Shown piece after piece: positions 1 to 5,448 of a stretch of 13,909 nt of DNA. The notes under the pieces were generated by a model, which ran no database searches, was not told where the DNA came from, and saw only the letters and a list, made by a program, of their open reading frames with translations. The stretch's first letter is position 1; the number at the start of each line of letters is the position of its first letter. The position numbers and the translations under genes were made by a program. Source of the DNA: an uncultured Saprospiraceae bacterium (GTDB taxonomy: Bacteria; Bacteroidota; Bacteroidia; Chitinophagales; Saprospiraceae); NCBI GenBank assembly GCA_937894165.1, contig CALCSX010000197.1, positions 1 through 13,909 of the forward strand, written 5' to 3'.

Positions 1-1
1 T

Positions 2-1111
2 TCCGGTATAGAGACCAATCAAATCTTGCAATATGCAGCCAGGGCTATCGCCTATACGAAAACATTATTTGGAAAGGATTTGGAGAAGGAATTTATGGAT
101 AAGTTGGAATTGATTCCATCTAATGATTCGAAATATAGAAATGCCGCTAACAGTTATCGAGTCATGGTCCGTCCGGGAATTATAACTTTGGAACGGGTGG
201 CTATGCACGTGGCTGCCGAAATCATTTTTGAGGAGAATGTGGCGCAAATGGAATTGTTCAATTACGAGGTGAATTCTGACAACATTGAAAAAACTTTTTC
301 CGACGAAAAAATTCTTGCCTTCGGAATAAATTCAGTGAAAAGTAAAGTGACTCTAGTAGAGGAGAAATTCTCATTCATTGTGGGTTATTTTGGTAATCAT
401 TATTTGTCGGGCATTATCCTTATGGAGGTGGATGAAAAGGAATTTGCTCGGCTGAGCAAAGAAATAAAACACAATTTTGAAGGCTTTTCATTCGATGAAT
501 TTAAAAATAAATTGTCAAAAATCGGTGGGGGGCATTCTTTTACATTGGATCAATTATTTCCCGAGAAGAAAAGAGCTATATTAATCTCCATCGTTCAACG
601 TAATCTTCAGGATATTTATGAATCAATGATGACGATTCATAAAAACAATTATGACCTGATGAATTTGGCTTTAAATGAGACAATTCCCTTGAATGCAGCC
701 TTTGTCTCTGCGACGCAGTTTATAATGAATCATAACATTCTGAATGAGTTAAGTAAGGGAGCTGAATTATCAGTAACAAATCTGGAAGCCAATCTTGCGG
801 AACTTCGCAAGTGGGATTTAGAGCTGGATGGCACGGAAAATTTAGCTCATATTACAGGTGAGAATTTATTTCAATTGCTCAACAATTGTCATGGTGAAGA
901 CGATGAAGCTAAAGTAAATGATTGCCTCAAAAAGGCTCTAACTTTATTTCAATGGTCACAATCAGCGGGATTGGAAATAAATATGTGGAAGATTCAGAAT
1001 AAAATTTACCGATTGGTCAATAATGAGGTTTATGGAAGTAGAATTAAGCTTTCAAATCCGGTTGTAAAGGAACTTTTAAAGCATTTTGCCATGGAAAGGG
1101 TAAAAATATAG
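2..1111 (+). CDS. DUF3536 (GH57-associated) protein, C-terminal part, 5'-truncated
   Basis: The reading frame is open from base 2 with no start in view, so the gene begins before the window; the TTG at 26 is an internal Leu codon in an unbroken frame. The visible ~370 residues look like DUF3536, which in Bacteroidota normally follows an N-terminal glycoside hydrolase family 57 domain in a protein of about 800 residues. Recognisable stretches are the entry helix with QYAARAIAY, then PSNDSKYRNAANSYR followed by VRPGIITLERVAMHVAAEIIFEE, and later FTLDQLFPEKKRAILISIVQ. GH57 enzymes act on alpha-glucans in the cytoplasm, but the catalytic domain lies outside the window, so activity cannot be judged. 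The gene converges on the 1175-1681 gene and shares a hairpin terminator with it. Confidence is good for the family and low for the substrate. Confidence 0.82.
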   Translation, partial: SGIETNQILQYAARAIAYTKTLFGKDLEKEFMDKLELIPSNDSKYRNAANSYRVMVRPGIITLERVAMHVAAEIIFEENVAQMELFNYEVNSDNIEKTFSDEKILAFGINSVKSKVTLVEEKFSFIVGYFGNHYLSGIILMEVDEKEFARLSKEIKHNFEGFSFDEFKNKLSKIGGGHSFTLDQLFPEKKRAILISIVQRNLQDIYESMMTIHKNNYDLMNLALNETIPLNAAFVSATQFIMNHNILNELSKGAELSVTNLEANLAELRKWDLELDGTENLAHITGENLFQLLNNCHGEDDEAKVNDCLKKALTLFQWSQSAGLEINMWKIQNKIYRLVNNEVYGSRIKLSNPVVKELLKHFAMERVKI

Positions 1112-1120
1112 GGTGTGAAG

Positions 1121-1155
1121 AATAAAAAAAGCCGTTTCAAAGAGAAACGGCTTTG
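1121..1155. terminator. Bidirectional intrinsic terminator
   Basis: A perfect 8-bp stem GCCGTTTC (1131-1138) / GAAACGGC (1144-1151) closes a 5-nt loop and extends by three A-T pairs. It sits between two converging genes. Read on the minus strand the stem is followed by a run of seven T, a good U tract for the gene ending at 1175. Read on the plus strand it is followed only by TTTG, so it is weaker for the DUF3536 gene. Confidence 0.85.
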
Positions 1156-1174
1156 TAAAATAACATATTTTTTA

Positions 1175-1681
1175 TTAATAGCTTATAATGTATCTTGCAG
1201 AGGCACCTGCGTAACCCCCTCTGAAACGACCATAATTTGTAGTGTTTTCTATGGAGGAAAATATTACAAATCCTGGTGAATATTCAACACTAAGGTTCAA
1301 TGGGATATCGGCAAAAGAATAATCTAATCCAATATTGAAATTTATTCCTAAATCCACATAGCCACCACTGATAAATCCATAGGATCTCTGAGTAAATGAT
1401 GCTCCACCACCTATAAACCATCTTAATCTATCAAGATCCGGAATATCCATATGATGTTGGTAATTTGCTCCAACTATAAAGCTGGATCCATAAATACTGT
1501 AGCCAAAACCTAAGCCTACATAAATATCGATTGCAGGAGCAGAACCTAAGAATTTCTTGTAGGTTCCCATTAATCCATATCCAACTCTACCTCCAATGGC
1601 ACTTTGGTAATCCTGGGCTTTAATTTCATTCACTGAGAGCGATGCAAACAGTATAAGTAAGAGTACAATAATTTTTCTCAT
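1175..1681 (-). CDS. Small outer-membrane beta-barrel-like protein
   Basis: A 168-residue exported protein. Residues 1-22 form a signal peptide: MRK, a hydrophobic core LLLILFASLSV, and a likely cut after EIKA before QDY. The mature part is rich in Gly, Tyr, Phe and Ser with alternating hydrophobic residues in short strands (for example VGLGFGYSIYGSSFIVGA, FIGGGASF, GYVDLGINFNIGLDYSF) and ends on an aromatic residue (ARYIISY), as outer-membrane barrels do. The length would suit about eight strands. No enzyme motif is visible. A TATCTTTG box lies about 30 bases upstream and the shared hairpin terminator lies directly downstream, so it is probably a single-gene transcript. The specific role is unknown; a porin-like or structural surface protein is the safest description. 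Confidence 0.7.
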   Translation of the reverse strand: MRKIIVLLLILFASLSVNEIKAQDYQSAIGGRVGYGLMGTYKKFLGSAPAIDIYVGLGFGYSIYGSSFIVGANYQHHMDIPDLDRLRWFIGGGASFTQRSYGFISGGYVDLGINFNIGLDYSFADIPLNLSVEYSPGFVIFSSIENTTNYGRFRGGYAGASARYIISY

Positions 1682-1712
1682 AATAATAGGGTTTTAGTTA
1701 TGAATAATTCTT

Positions 1713-1720
1713 CAAAGATA
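1713..1720 (-). promoter_or_regulatory. Putative -7 promoter box (TATCTTTG)
   Basis: The minus strand reads TATCTTTG, an exact match to the Bacteroidota TAnnTTTG -7 box, 31 bases upstream of the barrel gene start. No TTG is found at the expected -33 spacing, so support rests on the box and its position only. Confidence 0.35.
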
Positions 1721-1761
1721 TTAAAATAACTCCAAATTGAGGGTTGATGTTCACTATTATT

Positions 1762-2151
1762 TTAATCGCTTGAACTAGCCAAATATGCGAGATTTATCCA
1801 ACCCAAAATAAAGAATATTCCACCAATTGGTGTGATAGGTCCAAGCCATGATGTCGATCCGTCTTCAAGAGAAATAAATGACATAGTATACAATGACCCA
1901 CTGAAAAGTATTATACCGATTAGGAAGAAATAGCTAGGCAAATTCCTATTAGTCGATTTATGTCTACGTAGGGAGGACACCGTACAAAGAATAGCTAAAA
2001 CATGTATAAAATGATACAAATTAGCTGTTTGATACCACGACATGGCATCGCTAGAAAGGACATCCTTTAAAGCATGAGCCCCGAAGGCACCGAAAGCCAC
2101 AGCTAATGCTCCCAGGATAGCTGTTATTACAATAATTGTTTTTGTTTTCAT
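1762..2151 (-). CDS. DUF423 family inner-membrane protein
   Basis: A 129-residue protein with four predicted membrane helices (about residues 6-26, 44-60, 74-95 and 105-125). It carries the family hallmark GALAVAFGAFGAHALK near the N-terminus, followed by YQTANLYHFIHVLAIL and, in the last third, LFSGSLYT and GPITPIGG. This is the DUF423 family (E. coli YgdD, B. subtilis YwdK), whose biochemical role is not established to my knowledge. Length is normal for the family and it looks intact. It lies downstream of ung on the same strand with a 108-base gap, and a TAGATTTG box in that gap suggests its own promoter. DUF423 and ung genes are also near each other in some Firmicutes, which I recall but cannot check here. 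Confidence 0.88.
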   Translation of the reverse strand: MKTKTIIVITAILGALAVAFGAFGAHALKDVLSSDAMSWYQTANLYHFIHVLAILCTVSSLRRHKSTNRNLPSYFFLIGIILFSGSLYTMSFISLEDGSTSWLGPITPIGGIFFILGWINLAYLASSSD

Positions 2152-2182
2152 TTTAATTTATTTTTTACCCACTTAATATTGA

Positions 2183-2190
2183 CAAATCTA
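2183..2190 (-). promoter_or_regulatory. Putative -7 promoter box (TAGATTTG)
   Basis: The minus strand reads TAGATTTG, matching TAnnTTTG, 31 bases upstream of the DUF423 start. There is no good -33 TTG, so this is tentative. Confidence 0.35.
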
Positions 2191-2259
2191 GTGAAAATAT
2201 TTGTCTTTATTTACGTAATCAAATGATACCATTTATTTAGGGTCAAAAAGACTAAATCA

Positions 2260-2946
2260 CTATATTTCATGCCATTTGATTGGTGTTAATTTTTTGTTAT
2301 CTAACCATTTATTTGCAAGACTAAAATGATTTTGATTAAAAAAACCTTTACCGGCGAGGGGGGAGGGGTGTGGTGATGACAGAATTAAATGTTTATTTTC
2401 ATCAATAAGGTTGATTTTTGATTTGGCGAAATTTCCCCATAGCATGAAAACCAAATTTTGTTTCTCCTGTGACAAAAGTCGAATCACCTCATCAGTGAAG
2501 TTGTTCCAACCCAGCTTCTGGTGCGAGGCAGGAGCATTAGCTTCAACTGTCAAAACAGTATTAAGTAGAAAAACACCCTGCTGAGCCCAGCCCGTCAGGT
2601 CTCCATGATTCGGCATTTGCACTCCTAAATCTGCTTCAATTTCCTTATAGATATTCTTGAGAGAGGGCGGGATTTTTACTTCTTTCGACACGGAAAAACA
2701 TAACCCCATTGCCTGTTGGGGACCGTGGTAAGGATCCTGACCTATGATAACCACCTTGACCTGATCAAATGGACACTGATCGAAGGCATAAAATATTTTG
2801 TCCCCGGGAGGATAAATCACTTTTCCCTCAGCTTTTCTCTTCTTCAGCTCTGTTTTGAGCATTTTGAAGTAGGGTTTATCGAATTCTTGAGATAAAATTC
2901 TCCTCCATGACTCATGAATATTTACTTGATTAGCACCGGGTTCCAT
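2260..2946 (-). CDS. ung: Uracil-DNA glycosylase, family 1
   Basis: This enzyme removes uracil from DNA after cytosine deamination or dUTP misincorporation and so starts base excision repair in the cytoplasm. All family 1 motifs are present in the 228 residues. They are the water-activating loop GQDPYHG (69-75, catalytic Asp71), GLCFSV (81-86, uracil stacking), the Ser/Pro-rich KIPPSLKNIYKEI (91-103), LLNTVLT (127-133, uracil-recognising Asn129), FMLWG (167-171), and the minor-groove reading loop HPSPL (193-197, catalytic His193). Length matches the typical 220-230 residues. The start ATG gives MEPGANQVNIHESW, with the usual family beginning soon after. The gene is divergent from the tRNA-Arg gene and upstream of DUF423 on the same strand. 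It appears intact and functional. Confidence 0.98.
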   Translation of the reverse strand: MEPGANQVNIHESWRRILSQEFDKPYFKMLKTELKKRKAEGKVIYPPGDKIFYAFDQCPFDQVKVVIIGQDPYHGPQQAMGLCFSVSKEVKIPPSLKNIYKEIEADLGVQMPNHGDLTGWAQQGVFLLNTVLTVEANAPASHQKLGWNNFTDEVIRLLSQEKQNLVFMLWGNFAKSKINLIDENKHLILSSPHPSPLAGKGFFNQNHFSLANKWLDNKKLTPIKWHEI

Positions 2947-3019
2947 ACTTTATCTTTAATTTTTTCAAAAATGAAGATAAAAAAATTCAAATTAATATGA
3001 AATTAAAAGCAGAAGTATT

Positions 3020-3027
3020 TATATTTG
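3020..3027 (+). promoter_or_regulatory. Putative -7 promoter box for tRNA-Arg (TATATTTG)
   Basis: TATATTTG matches TAnnTTTG and lies 17 bases before the first base of the mature tRNA, a spacing that fits a short 5' leader removed by RNase P. The -33 region has no clear TTG. Confidence 0.45.
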
Positions 3028-3044
3028 CACTCCGTAAGGAAAAC

Positions 3045-3118
3045 GGTTCCGTAGCTCAGCTGGATAGAGCATCTGCCTTCTAAGCAGAGGGTCACAGGTT
3101 CGAATCCTGTCGGGACTA
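3045..3118 (+). tRNA. tRNA-Arg, anticodon UCU
   Basis: A complete 74-base cloverleaf can be drawn. The acceptor stem is 3045-3051 with 3111-3117, including G-U pairs at the first and fourth positions. The D stem is GCTC/GAGC (3054-3057, 3067-3070). The anticodon stem TCTGC/GCAGA encloses the loop CTTCTAA with anticodon TCT at 3079-3081. The variable loop is GGGTC, and the T stem ACAGG/CCTGT encloses TTCGAAT. The discriminator base is A3118, and CCA is not encoded. It decodes AGA, a common Arg codon in low-GC genomes. It lies divergent from ung, upstream of a terminator, and next to an accessory toxin-antitoxin patch. Confidence 0.97.
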
Positions 3119-3124
3119 CTTCAA

Positions 3125-3171
3125 AAACCCTCAATTGTCTGATAATGAAGACTTTGAGGGTTTGTTTTTTT
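3125..3171 (+). terminator. Intrinsic terminator of tRNA-Arg
   Basis: A 10-bp stem AAACCCTCAA (3125-3134) / TTGAGGGTTT (3154-3163) with an inner GTCT/AGAC pairing is followed by G and a run of seven T (3165-3171). It starts seven bases after the tRNA, as expected for the end of a single-tRNA transcript. Confidence 0.9.
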
Positions 3172-3264
3172 CGGGCGTGTCCCTGCGGGTCGGGCTATTC
3201 GCTATTAGTCCTCGCTCGTTCCTCACTGTGGTCTTTTCGCTACTATCCCTCACGCGGGGTTGAT
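3172..3264. repeat. GC-rich structured intergenic element (possible Bacteroidota repeat)
   Basis: Directly after the terminator is a 93-base block that is about 59% G+C by my count, in a mid-30s background. It holds two similar self-pairing motifs, CCCTGCGGG (3181-3189) and CCCTCACGCGGGG (3247-3259). GCGTG (3175-3179) could alternatively pair with CACGC (3251-3255), joining the two ends. Two CGCTA words (3200-3204 and 3238-3242) sit symmetrically inside. No coding frame is evident. From memory, blocks with this beginning and ending occur many times in Bacteroidota genomes downstream of tRNA or other terminators, but only one copy is present here, so repeat status is an inference. Confidence 0.45.
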
Positions 3265-3454
3265 CTGGTCTATTGAGTAATGACAAAGAATTCACACCTG
3301 TGGTTTAAATGTTTTTATGATTTCTATTGAGAGATGTTCTCAAAATACTAAGTAAAGTTTAGATCTGTGGAAGAGAGGTTTTCCTTTAGGCAAGTAGGCT
3401 ACTAAGTCTATAATAATGATTCTTCTTTAATTTTCGAATTTAAATCAGCAATTT
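3265..3454. other. Non-coding remainder between tRNA patch and GNAT gene
   Basis: The rest of the 335-base gap between the tRNA and the GNAT stop codon is AT-rich and holds no gene I can support. TTTAGATCTG at 3358-3367 recurs exactly at 4385-4394, on the other side of the toxin-antitoxin pair. A 7-bp hairpin, TTCTATT/AATAGAA on the minus strand, overlaps the GNAT stop but has no T run, so I do not call it a terminator. Confidence 0.5.
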
Positions 3455-3952
3455 CTATTGGGAAAATAGAATTTGAAGGGTTTTAGTGGGCAGGAACATT
3501 TTGCCGCTGTCAGGAAGTTTTATGAAATCATACTTCGCATAAAAGTCCTCTGCCATTTTATCAATTGGATCAACAACAACTGCAAAAGATCCAATGTCTA
3601 CTGTGTTCATTAAACTTCTTTTTAAGGCATCAATAAGAAGTAGTTTACCAAACCCCTTTCCTTGTGAATTTTTAACAATACCTAATCTCCCTAATAAAAT
3701 AGTAGGTATTGAACCATAAGATTTAGGTAGTTTCTTCCTTATAGTTTCCGGAAAATAAGTTAGGGGAATGCTACCGGAGGATAGCGTATAAAATCCTTTT
3801 ACATGATTTGTTTCTTGGTCTGCTAATATGAAACAAGCTGCTAGTTTTCGTTTAACATCTTGACTAACTTGATATTTTAAATAGTTGTTTAAAAGTTCGT
3901 TTCCGCAATCAAATTTATCACGATTGTGTTCTTTGTCCAGTAATTTGATCAT
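3455..3952 (-). CDS. GNAT N-acetyltransferase, TacT-like toxin
   Basis: A 165-residue single-domain GNAT protein. It has the TacT-type start FDCGNELLNNYLKYQVSQD (residues 14-32), the strand GFYTLSSGSIPL (53-64), and ILLGRLGI (85-92) leading into the acetyl-CoA pyrophosphate loop NSQGKGFG (95-102). AEDFYAKYDF near the C-terminus holds the Tyr (138) at the general-acid position. Known members of the family acetylate the amino group of aminoacyl-tRNAs and so block translation; the preferred tRNA cannot be predicted here. It starts three bases after the stop of the DUF1778 gene, so the two are co-transcribed with the antitoxin first, the usual order. No frameshift or missing motif is seen, so it is probably active. 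A non-toxin GNAT is the alternative, but the partner gene argues against that. Confidence 0.88.
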   Translation of the reverse strand: MIKLLDKEHNRDKFDCGNELLNNYLKYQVSQDVKRKLAACFILADQETNHVKGFYTLSSGSIPLTYFPETIRKKLPKSYGSIPTILLGRLGIVKNSQGKGFGKLLLIDALKRSLMNTVDIGSFAVVVDPIDKMAEDFYAKYDFIKLPDSGKMFLPTKTLQILFSQ

Positions 3953-3955
3953 AAT

Positions 3956-4258
3956 TTATTTTGATTCTGAGACAAAATTATTATAGTCAATTAAAGCATT
4001 TTTAAGATTTTCTGAGGGTTTTTCGGGGTTTGTTACAGCGTCAAAAAAGATTTTACTATCCCTCTCTGATGCAATTATTCGCTCTTTTTCTTCTATGATT
4101 TGTTTCGATTTTTCTTGAACTGCGAGAATCACGAATTCTGTCAAACTCCTAAAACCACCTAAAGAAGCAGCTTTTTCAAAAAATAATTTTTGTTCTTTAG
4201 GCAGTCGTGCATCAAATCGGGTTTGTTCTTTACTTAGTTGGCTCATTTTTCTAATCAT
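3956..4258 (-). CDS. DUF1778 ribbon-helix-helix antitoxin (TacA-like)
   Basis: A protein of 100 residues from the ATG at 4258, or 96 from the ATG at 4246 (Met5). It has a ribbon-helix-helix DNA-binding part: strand QTRFDARLP (12-20), helix KEQKLFFEKAASLGG (21-35), helix SLTEFVILAVQEK (38-50). A toxin-neutralising tail follows, with SERDSKIFFDAVTNPEKPSE (64-83) and LKNALIDYNNF. Both parts match DUF1778 antitoxins, which mask the GNAT active site and repress their own operon. The promoter's predicted transcription start falls at about 4258-4261. The first ATG would therefore be almost leaderless while Met5 would have about 12-15 bases of leader, and family members usually begin close to the ribbon strand. 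I favour Met5 (4246) slightly. Confidence 0.88.
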   Translation of the reverse strand: MIRKMSQLSKEQTRFDARLPKEQKLFFEKAASLGGFRSLTEFVILAVQEKSKQIIEEKERIIASERDSKIFFDAVTNPEKPSENLKNALIDYNNFVSESK

Positions 4259-4263
4259 TTATA

Positions 4264-4294
4264 CAAATGTACGGAAAAAATACGTACTAAACAA
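4264..4294 (-). promoter_or_regulatory. Promoter of the TacAT-like operon
   Basis: The minus strand reads CTTG, then 20 bases, then TACATTTG. This matches the Bacteroidota sigma-A pattern, a -33 TTG (4294-4292) and a -7 TAnnTTTG box (4271-4264) at the standard spacing. It is the only candidate promoter in the window with both boxes. Transcription should begin within a few bases of the first ATG of the antitoxin gene. Confidence 0.65.
4269..4287. promoter_or_regulatory. Likely antitoxin operator (inverted repeat GTACG-N9-CGTAC)
   Basis: GTACG (4269-4273) and CGTAC (4283-4287) form an inverted repeat. The repeat covers the upstream half of the -7 box and part of the spacer. Ribbon-helix-helix antitoxins bind short palindromes at their own promoter, so this position suits autorepression by the DUF1778 protein. 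The assignment is inferred from position and symmetry only. Confidence 0.5.
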
Positions 4295-4399
4295 GTTTTA
4301 TGGTGAAATAATTTAACCTTAAGTATCTCGCTAGGCAAATGCCTATGTTTTGATGAAAATAACTTTTGAAACATATTTAAAAGATTTAGATCTGAGTGA

Positions 4400-4420
4400 G
4401 CGCAAGTTACAAACTTGCGC
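4400..4420. repeat. REP-like palindrome (GCGCAAGTT-ACA-AACTTGCGC)
   Basis: A perfect 9-bp stem with a 3-base loop stands alone in an AT-rich gap. It has no T run, so it is not a terminator. The core GCGCAAGTT...AACTTGCGC is the type of extragenic palindrome that, as I recall, is scattered through many bacterial genomes and mobilised by REP-associated tyrosine (IS200-like) transposases. Only one copy and no transposase are in the window. Confidence 0.5.
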
Positions 4421-4477
4421 CAGCATTAGTTTTTGAAAGAATGAAAACAGAAAGAGTTATATAGAAGATATATATAT

Positions 4478-4855
4478 CTATTTAATGCTTACCCCAGCTT
4501 TAGAAAACATTTCCTGAATCTCTTTTTCAATAGGAAATGGCTTCATTGGAGGAACATTTGCGCCGCCCGGATTGCCGACAGGGATGGTTCCGACAAATGA
4601 TTTAATACCTCCGAAAAGCAGACGAGGTATCTGACCGAGGATTTCCTTGCCACTTTTTATTTTGAAGCCGAATTGTAGCATTTTCCAATGCACGTAGCTG
4701 TGAGCAAAGGGATATTTCTGTCCGATGATATGTGCACGCTCCAGATGATGCCATGATTGACTAAGATTTCCGGCAGCATATTCTTTTTGGTATTTTTCCA
4801 ATTCAGTATTATAAAAAGGTCGCAGGGTGGCGGGTAGGGTGGTGTGGAATTTCAT
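4478..4855 (-). CDS. DUF3703 family protein
   Basis: A 125-residue soluble protein. Family-defining segments are SWHHLERAHIIGQ (34-46), HSYVHWKMLQFG (52-63), EILGQIPRLL (71-80) and the Gly-rich IPVGNPGGANVPPMKPFPI (91-109). The conserved His, Arg and Asn residues might form a binding or catalytic site, but no function is established for DUF3703 to my knowledge. There is no signal peptide or clear membrane span. It lies 26 bases downstream of the AlkB-like gene on the same strand and is probably co-transcribed with it. An AT palindrome (AGATATATATATCT, 4466-4479) overlaps its stop codon but has no T tail. Length is normal for the family and the gene looks intact. Confidence 0.85.
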   Translation of the reverse strand: MKFHTTLPATLRPFYNTELEKYQKEYAAGNLSQSWHHLERAHIIGQKYPFAHSYVHWKMLQFGFKIKSGKEILGQIPRLLFGGIKSFVGTIPVGNPGGANVPPMKPFPIEKEIQEMFSKAGVSIK

Positions 4856-4881
4856 AACATAATTTTTTTTAAAGACTTTAT

Positions 4882-5394
4882 TTATCTCATCCTCCTCAAT
4901 GTCAGACTTATCCTCCCCTTTTCTGTATCAGACTTTGGAATGGAATGCTGCCACTCATCTTGTATTTCCTGAGTCATATAGATTAAACTCCCGGATTTTA
5001 AACTGTATGATAGAAATTTTTCAGGGTCAGAGATATTTCTAAATTTTAGGATCCGTTCTTCCCCGATAGAAACGATAGCTATGCCAGTCCCGGTCTCAAG
5101 AATATCTGTCTGATCCGAATGGTAGCCCATTTTAGATTTTCCATCCAAGTAATAATTTATTAGACAATTATTCGCTTCAAAACCTATTAGAGGTTTTAAT
5201 TTTACAATAATCTCTTGTAGGTCAGGTAAGAATTCTTTAAAAGGGTATTCGATTTGAGAATAATTGTAAGCTTTGCCAAAACTTGCTGTCTTGCGGGCAG
5301 TCATCCGTTCATCCCAGGCTACTGAATTTTTCAGATATTCAAATAGAGCGTTTGGATGATTGATAAAATTTTCAATGTGGGTGATTCCTTGCAT
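4882..5394 (-). CDS. AlkB-like 2-oxoglutarate/Fe(II) dioxygenase
   Basis: A 170-residue cytoplasmic enzyme of the AlkB family, which oxidatively removes alkyl groups from bases in DNA or RNA using Fe(II), 2-oxoglutarate and O2. The iron ligands are visible as the HxD of GYHSDQTD (His92, Asp94) and the distal His150 in EWQHSIPK. The 2-oxoglutarate-binding Arg pair is in GRISLTLRR (Arg161 and Arg167), with the same six-residue spacing as in E. coli AlkB. The lead-in NCLINYYLDG and the closing GSLIYM strand also fit. It lacks the longer N-terminal lid of E. coli AlkB and is closer in size to short ALKBH2/3-like bacterial forms. A TAAATTTG box lies 36 bases upstream, and DUF3703 follows after 26 bases. 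The substrate cannot be assigned from sequence. Confidence 0.92.
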   Translation of the reverse strand: MQGITHIENFINHPNALFEYLKNSVAWDERMTARKTASFGKAYNYSQIEYPFKEFLPDLQEIIVKLKPLIGFEANNCLINYYLDGKSKMGYHSDQTDILETGTGIAIVSIGEERILKFRNISDPEKFLSYSLKSGSLIYMTQEIQDEWQHSIPKSDTEKGRISLTLRRMR

Positions 5395-5429
5395 TATTAT
5401 ATTTAAGTATCTTCAATTTAATTATATTT

Positions 5430-5437
5430 CAAATTTA
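5430..5437 (-). promoter_or_regulatory. Putative -7 promoter box (TAAATTTG)
   Basis: The minus strand reads TAAATTTG, matching TAnnTTTG, 36 bases before the AlkB-like start codon and in the short gap after the preceding gene. No -33 TTG is seen. Confidence 0.35.
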
Positions 5438-5448
5438 ACCTTCCGCCC

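Noticed and set aside
65..247. Short minus-strand open frame inside the DUF3536 gene
   Set aside because: It lies wholly opposite a well-supported coding frame and its peptide has no recognisable features.
1933..4346. Near-identical 17-base word GCTAGGCAAAT(T/G)CCTAT at 1933-1949 and 4330-4346
   Set aside because: One copy is inside the DUF423 coding region. One near match of this length is expected by chance in a window this size.
3119..4477. Possible prophage or integrative-element end at the tRNA
   Set aside because: No integrase gene and no second copy of the tRNA 3' end is in the window; only a two-gene toxin-antitoxin module is present.
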